From positions 1,674,001 through 1,738,000 of the forward strand of contig NZ_CP108488.1 in NCBI RefSeq assembly GCF_035987325.1: DNA of 64,000 nucleotides, in the 5' to 3' direction. The DNA comes from Streptomyces sp. NBC_01244. GTDB lineage: Bacteria; Actinomycetota; Actinomycetes; Streptomycetales; Streptomycetaceae. Of this stretch, positions 61,856-64,000 are shown in pieces (position 1 is the first letter of the stretch; the number at the start of each line of letters is the position of its first letter). A program made the position numbers and the translations under genes. The notes below the pieces were generated by a model. It did not search any database. It was given only the letters and a program-made list of their open reading frames with translations, and was not told the origin of the DNA.

Positions 61856-64000
61856 GTGCTCGAAGGCTTCGGCGAAGCGCTCGCGGACCGGGAGTACTAC
61901 CTGCCGCTGCCCAGCGTGACCGACCCCGGGCCGCGCCTCGCTCCCGGCGAGGTGCCGCCGGGCCTGCGCGGCGCCGACCAGGGCATCTGGACGGCCTGGG
62001 GCAGCGCGCGGACCGGGCTCGCCGAGCAGGGCTGGAAGATCCACATATCGGCGCGGCTGGACCGGGCGCAGCACGTGCTCGACACCGTCGCCCGGATCTG
62101 TTTCTCCGAAGGCGTGCCGTTCAAGCATCTGAGCGCCCGGCTCTTCTTCCTGTTCCTCCATCACAAACACGCAGGGCGGGCCCAGGCGGGCAAGTTCTGC
62201 GCCGTCTACCCGCCGGACACCGCGACCGCCCGCCGGCTGCTGGAACGCCTGCGCGACGCGCTCGACGGGGAGGAGGGGCCGTACGTCCTCACCGACCGGC
62301 GCTTTCGCGACTCGCGGACGGTCCACTACCGCTACGGCTCCTTCAGCGGCCACGGCCGGCTGCTGGCCGACGGCACCCGGCAGGGGCTGGTCCGCGACGG
62401 CTCCGGCCGCGAGGTCCCGGACCTGCGGCTGCCCGCCTTCCACCTGCCCGCGGGGATCGCGGACCCCTTCGTCGAGCAGGAGGAGCAGCCGCACACGGGC
62501 CCGATCCTGATCCGCGACTACGAGGTGACCCGCGCGGTGCGCCTGAGCAACGCGGGCGGCACCTACCAGGCCCGGGACCGGCGGACCGGCCGCACCGTCT
62601 TCGTCAAGGAGGCCCGCGCCCACAACGGTCTGGTCTTCGACGGGACCGACGCGCAGCAGCGGCTGCGGCACGAGTACCGCGTGCTGCGCGAGCTGCACGC
62701 GGCCGCCCCCGGGGTGGGCCCGGAGCCGCTGGACCACTTCACGGAGTGGGAGCACGACTTCCTCGTCACCGAGTACGTCTCCGGGCAGCCGCTGGTGGGC
62801 TGGCTGAGCCGGTCCTCCCCGCTGGCCCGCGCCGACCGCACGGCCGGGTCCGTCGCCGCGTACTACGAGGCGTGCCGGCGCCTGCTGGCCGCGCTGGACG
62901 CCTCGCTGGAGCGGCTGCACTCCGCCGGCTACCGCTTCGGTGACCTCAGCCTGGGCAACGTCATGGTCACGCCGTCGGGCGGGATCCGGCTGGTGGACTT
63001 CGAGGCGGCCTCGGCGCTGTCCGCGGCGCCCTCCGCAATGGGCACCCCGGGATTCACGCCGCCGCCCGGCGTGCGCCGGGCCGGCAGCGATCCGCTGCTG
63101 CAGGACCGGTACGGCATGTCGGCGGTCGCGCTCGCCTTCCTGGCGCCGTTCAACGAGATCGCCGAGCACGCGCCCGCCAACCTCGCGCTGCTGCGCCGCG
63201 ACCTGGCGGACGTGGCTCCGCCGCAGGACCTGTGGCAGCGGGCCACAGCCTTCCACCTGACGGGGAACCAGACGCAGGACCAGACCCAGGAGCAGACCCA
63301 GGACAAGGCGCAGGACAAGGCGCAGGACAAGGCGCGGGGCCAGGCCCAGGACGGTCCCGACCGCCTGCCCTCCCCCGCCGAGCTGGACACCGATCCTCGT
63401 GGCTGCCTCACCCGGCTGGCCGGGGAGGTGGCCGCGGGGCTGCTGGAGATGGCCGACGCCGACCGGCCGGAGTGGGCCTTCCCGCCCTCGCCGGAAGCGT
63501 TCCGGACGAACAACGTGTGCCTGGCCTACGGCACGGCCGGGGTGGTGCACGCCTTGCACCGCGCCGGGGCCGCGGTGCCGGAGGAGATCCGCGAACGGCT
63601 GCGCCGGGACACGCTGGCGCAGCGCGACGCGCTGCCCCCCGGACTGCTCGTCGGCTCGGCCGGCATCGCCCGGGTACTGGCCGGCCTCGGCCTGCTGGAC
63701 GAGGCCGCCAGCCTGCTCCGGGACGCCGACGACCACCCGCTCACCGCCTCCTGCGGCACGCTGGCCGGCGGGCGGGCCGGGGTCGGCCTGGGCTGGCTCG
63801 CCCTGCACCGACTGACCGGGGAGAGCAGCCACCTGGAGCGCGCCGCCGCGGCGGGGGAGGGCCTGCTGCGGACCCCCGACCTGCCTGCCACGCTCGGCGA
63901 GCACGACGCCCGCGGCCTGCTGCACGGCCGCTCGGGGCTCGCCCTCTTCCTCCACCGCCTGGCCCGAGACACCGGCGAGGCCCGCTACCTGGAGGCGGGC
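61856..64000 (+). CDS. Class III lanthionine synthetase LanKC-type protein (3'-incomplete)
   Basis: The frame opens at GTG 61856 (GAGGAG 5 bases upstream) and stays open for 715 codons to the window end. The N-terminal lyase-like domain is typical of LanKC (GWKIHISARLDRAQHVLDT, VPFKHLSARLFFLFL, KFCAVYPPD). The Ser/Thr kinase-like domain follows, with VFVKEARAHNG and the loop FGDLSLGNVMV near 362, then VDFEAAS in place of DFG. After a Gln/Asp/Lys-rich repeat linker (about 470-505) comes a LanC-like cyclase start, with GLLHGRSGLALFL near the end. It would dehydrate and cyclise a precursor peptide; the zinc ligands lie beyond the window. Confidence 0.88.
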   Translation, partial: MLEGFGEALADREYYLPLPSVTDPGPRLAPGEVPPGLRGADQGIWTAWGSARTGLAEQGWKIHISARLDRAQHVLDTVARICFSEGVPFKHLSARLFFLFLHHKHAGRAQAGKFCAVYPPDTATARRLLERLRDALDGEEGPYVLTDRRFRDSRTVHYRYGSFSGHGRLLADGTRQGLVRDGSGREVPDLRLPAFHLPAGIADPFVEQEEQPHTGPILIRDYEVTRAVRLSNAGGTYQARDRRTGRTVFVKEARAHNGLVFDGTDAQQRLRHEYRVLRELHAAAPGVGPEPLDHFTEWEHDFLVTEYVSGQPLVGWLSRSSPLARADRTAGSVAAYYEACRRLLAALDASLERLHSAGYRFGDLSLGNVMVTPSGGIRLVDFEAASALSAAPSAMGTPGFTPPPGVRRAGSDPLLQDRYGMSAVALAFLAPFNEIAEHAPANLALLRRDLADVAPPQDLWQRATAFHLTGNQTQDQTQEQTQDKAQDKAQDKARGQAQDGPDRLPSPAELDTDPRGCLTRLAGEVAAGLLEMADADRPEWAFPPSPEAFRTNNVCLAYGTAGVVHALHRAGAAVPEEIRERLRRDTLAQRDALPPGLLVGSAGIARVLAGLGLLDEAASLLRDADDHPLTASCGTLAGGRAGVGLGWLALHRLTGESSHLERAAAAGEGLLRTPDLPATLGEHDARGLLHGRSGLALFLHRLARDTGEARYLEAG
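63299..63334 (+). repeat. 12-bp tandem repeat in the LanKC linker
   Basis: Three perfect copies of CAGGACAAGGCG encode QDKA x3, in the middle of a longer QxQ-rich linker between the kinase and cyclase parts. Being a multiple of three, copy changes keep the frame. Confidence 0.85.

Noticed and set aside
61761..61856. Short frame starting MPPLNRLHNC as a possible lanthipeptide precursor
   Set aside because: It is Arg-rich, has no ribosome binding site, no leader-like pattern, and runs into LanKC in another frame.

Overview
The window is very GC-rich, with the strong third-position G/C bias, GTG starts, GGAGG-type ribosome binding sites and gene families of a Streptomyces (or close actinomycete) chromosome. 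The many accessory and broken genes suggest an arm or a variable region. All calls come from reading the sequence and from recalled family knowledge; no database search was run.

Region 1 (about 1-15.7 kb) looks like a dormancy/hypoxia-stress island. It holds a DevR/DevS-like (OsdR/OsdK-type) two-component pair, a phosphoketolase, an orphan cyclic-nucleotide-binding protein, universal stress proteins (one broken), two CBS-BON proteins, a slipin, a zinc alcohol dehydrogenase, an HTH-PPOX protein, a DUF1003 protein and a DUF5994 protein. Eight intergenic spots carry GGGrCCG-nn-CGGyCCC-type palindromes, placed as a shared operator would be. A small protein resembling MshC/cysteinyl-tRNA synthetase but lacking its signature motifs lies at the end.

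Region 2 (15.7-28.5 kb) mixes decay and accessory genes: remnants of an alcohol dehydrogenase, two membrane proteins and a Dyp-type peroxidase; two secreted small proteins followed by a translationally coupled cysteine-synthase-like enzyme and MFS exporter; a 1052-residue membrane protein with a patatin-type domain; and fragments of an IS5-type transposase.

Region 3 (28.5-35.0 kb) is a terpenoid cluster: a decayed P450, a polyprenyl synthase, an SDR, an acetoacetate-decarboxylase-like protein and a HAD phosphatase in a tightly coupled operon, then a calerythrin-like EF-hand protein and a 2-methylisoborneol-synthase-like terpene cyclase. An initiator-type tRNA with an apparently expanded anticodon loop follows.

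Region 4 (35.5-53.9 kb) is a mosaic of small regulator/enzyme pairs (TetR, HxlR/RidA, LysR/beta-propeller, WYL/VOC/AlkZ-like, PadR/membrane protein, XRE/SDR), a secreted subtilisin and a flavohemoprotein. Several intergenic palindromes are probable operators.

Region 5 (54.2-64.0 kb) has a membrane-anchored NB-ARC/WD40 STAND ATPase, a nucleoside hydrolase, a VOC protein, and the start of a RiPP-like locus: a P450 and a FAD monooxygenase divergent from a class III LanKC-type lanthipeptide synthetase that runs off the end.

Single-base frameshifts are unusually frequent. They could be real decay or uncorrected assembly indels, and this caveat applies to every pseudogene call.
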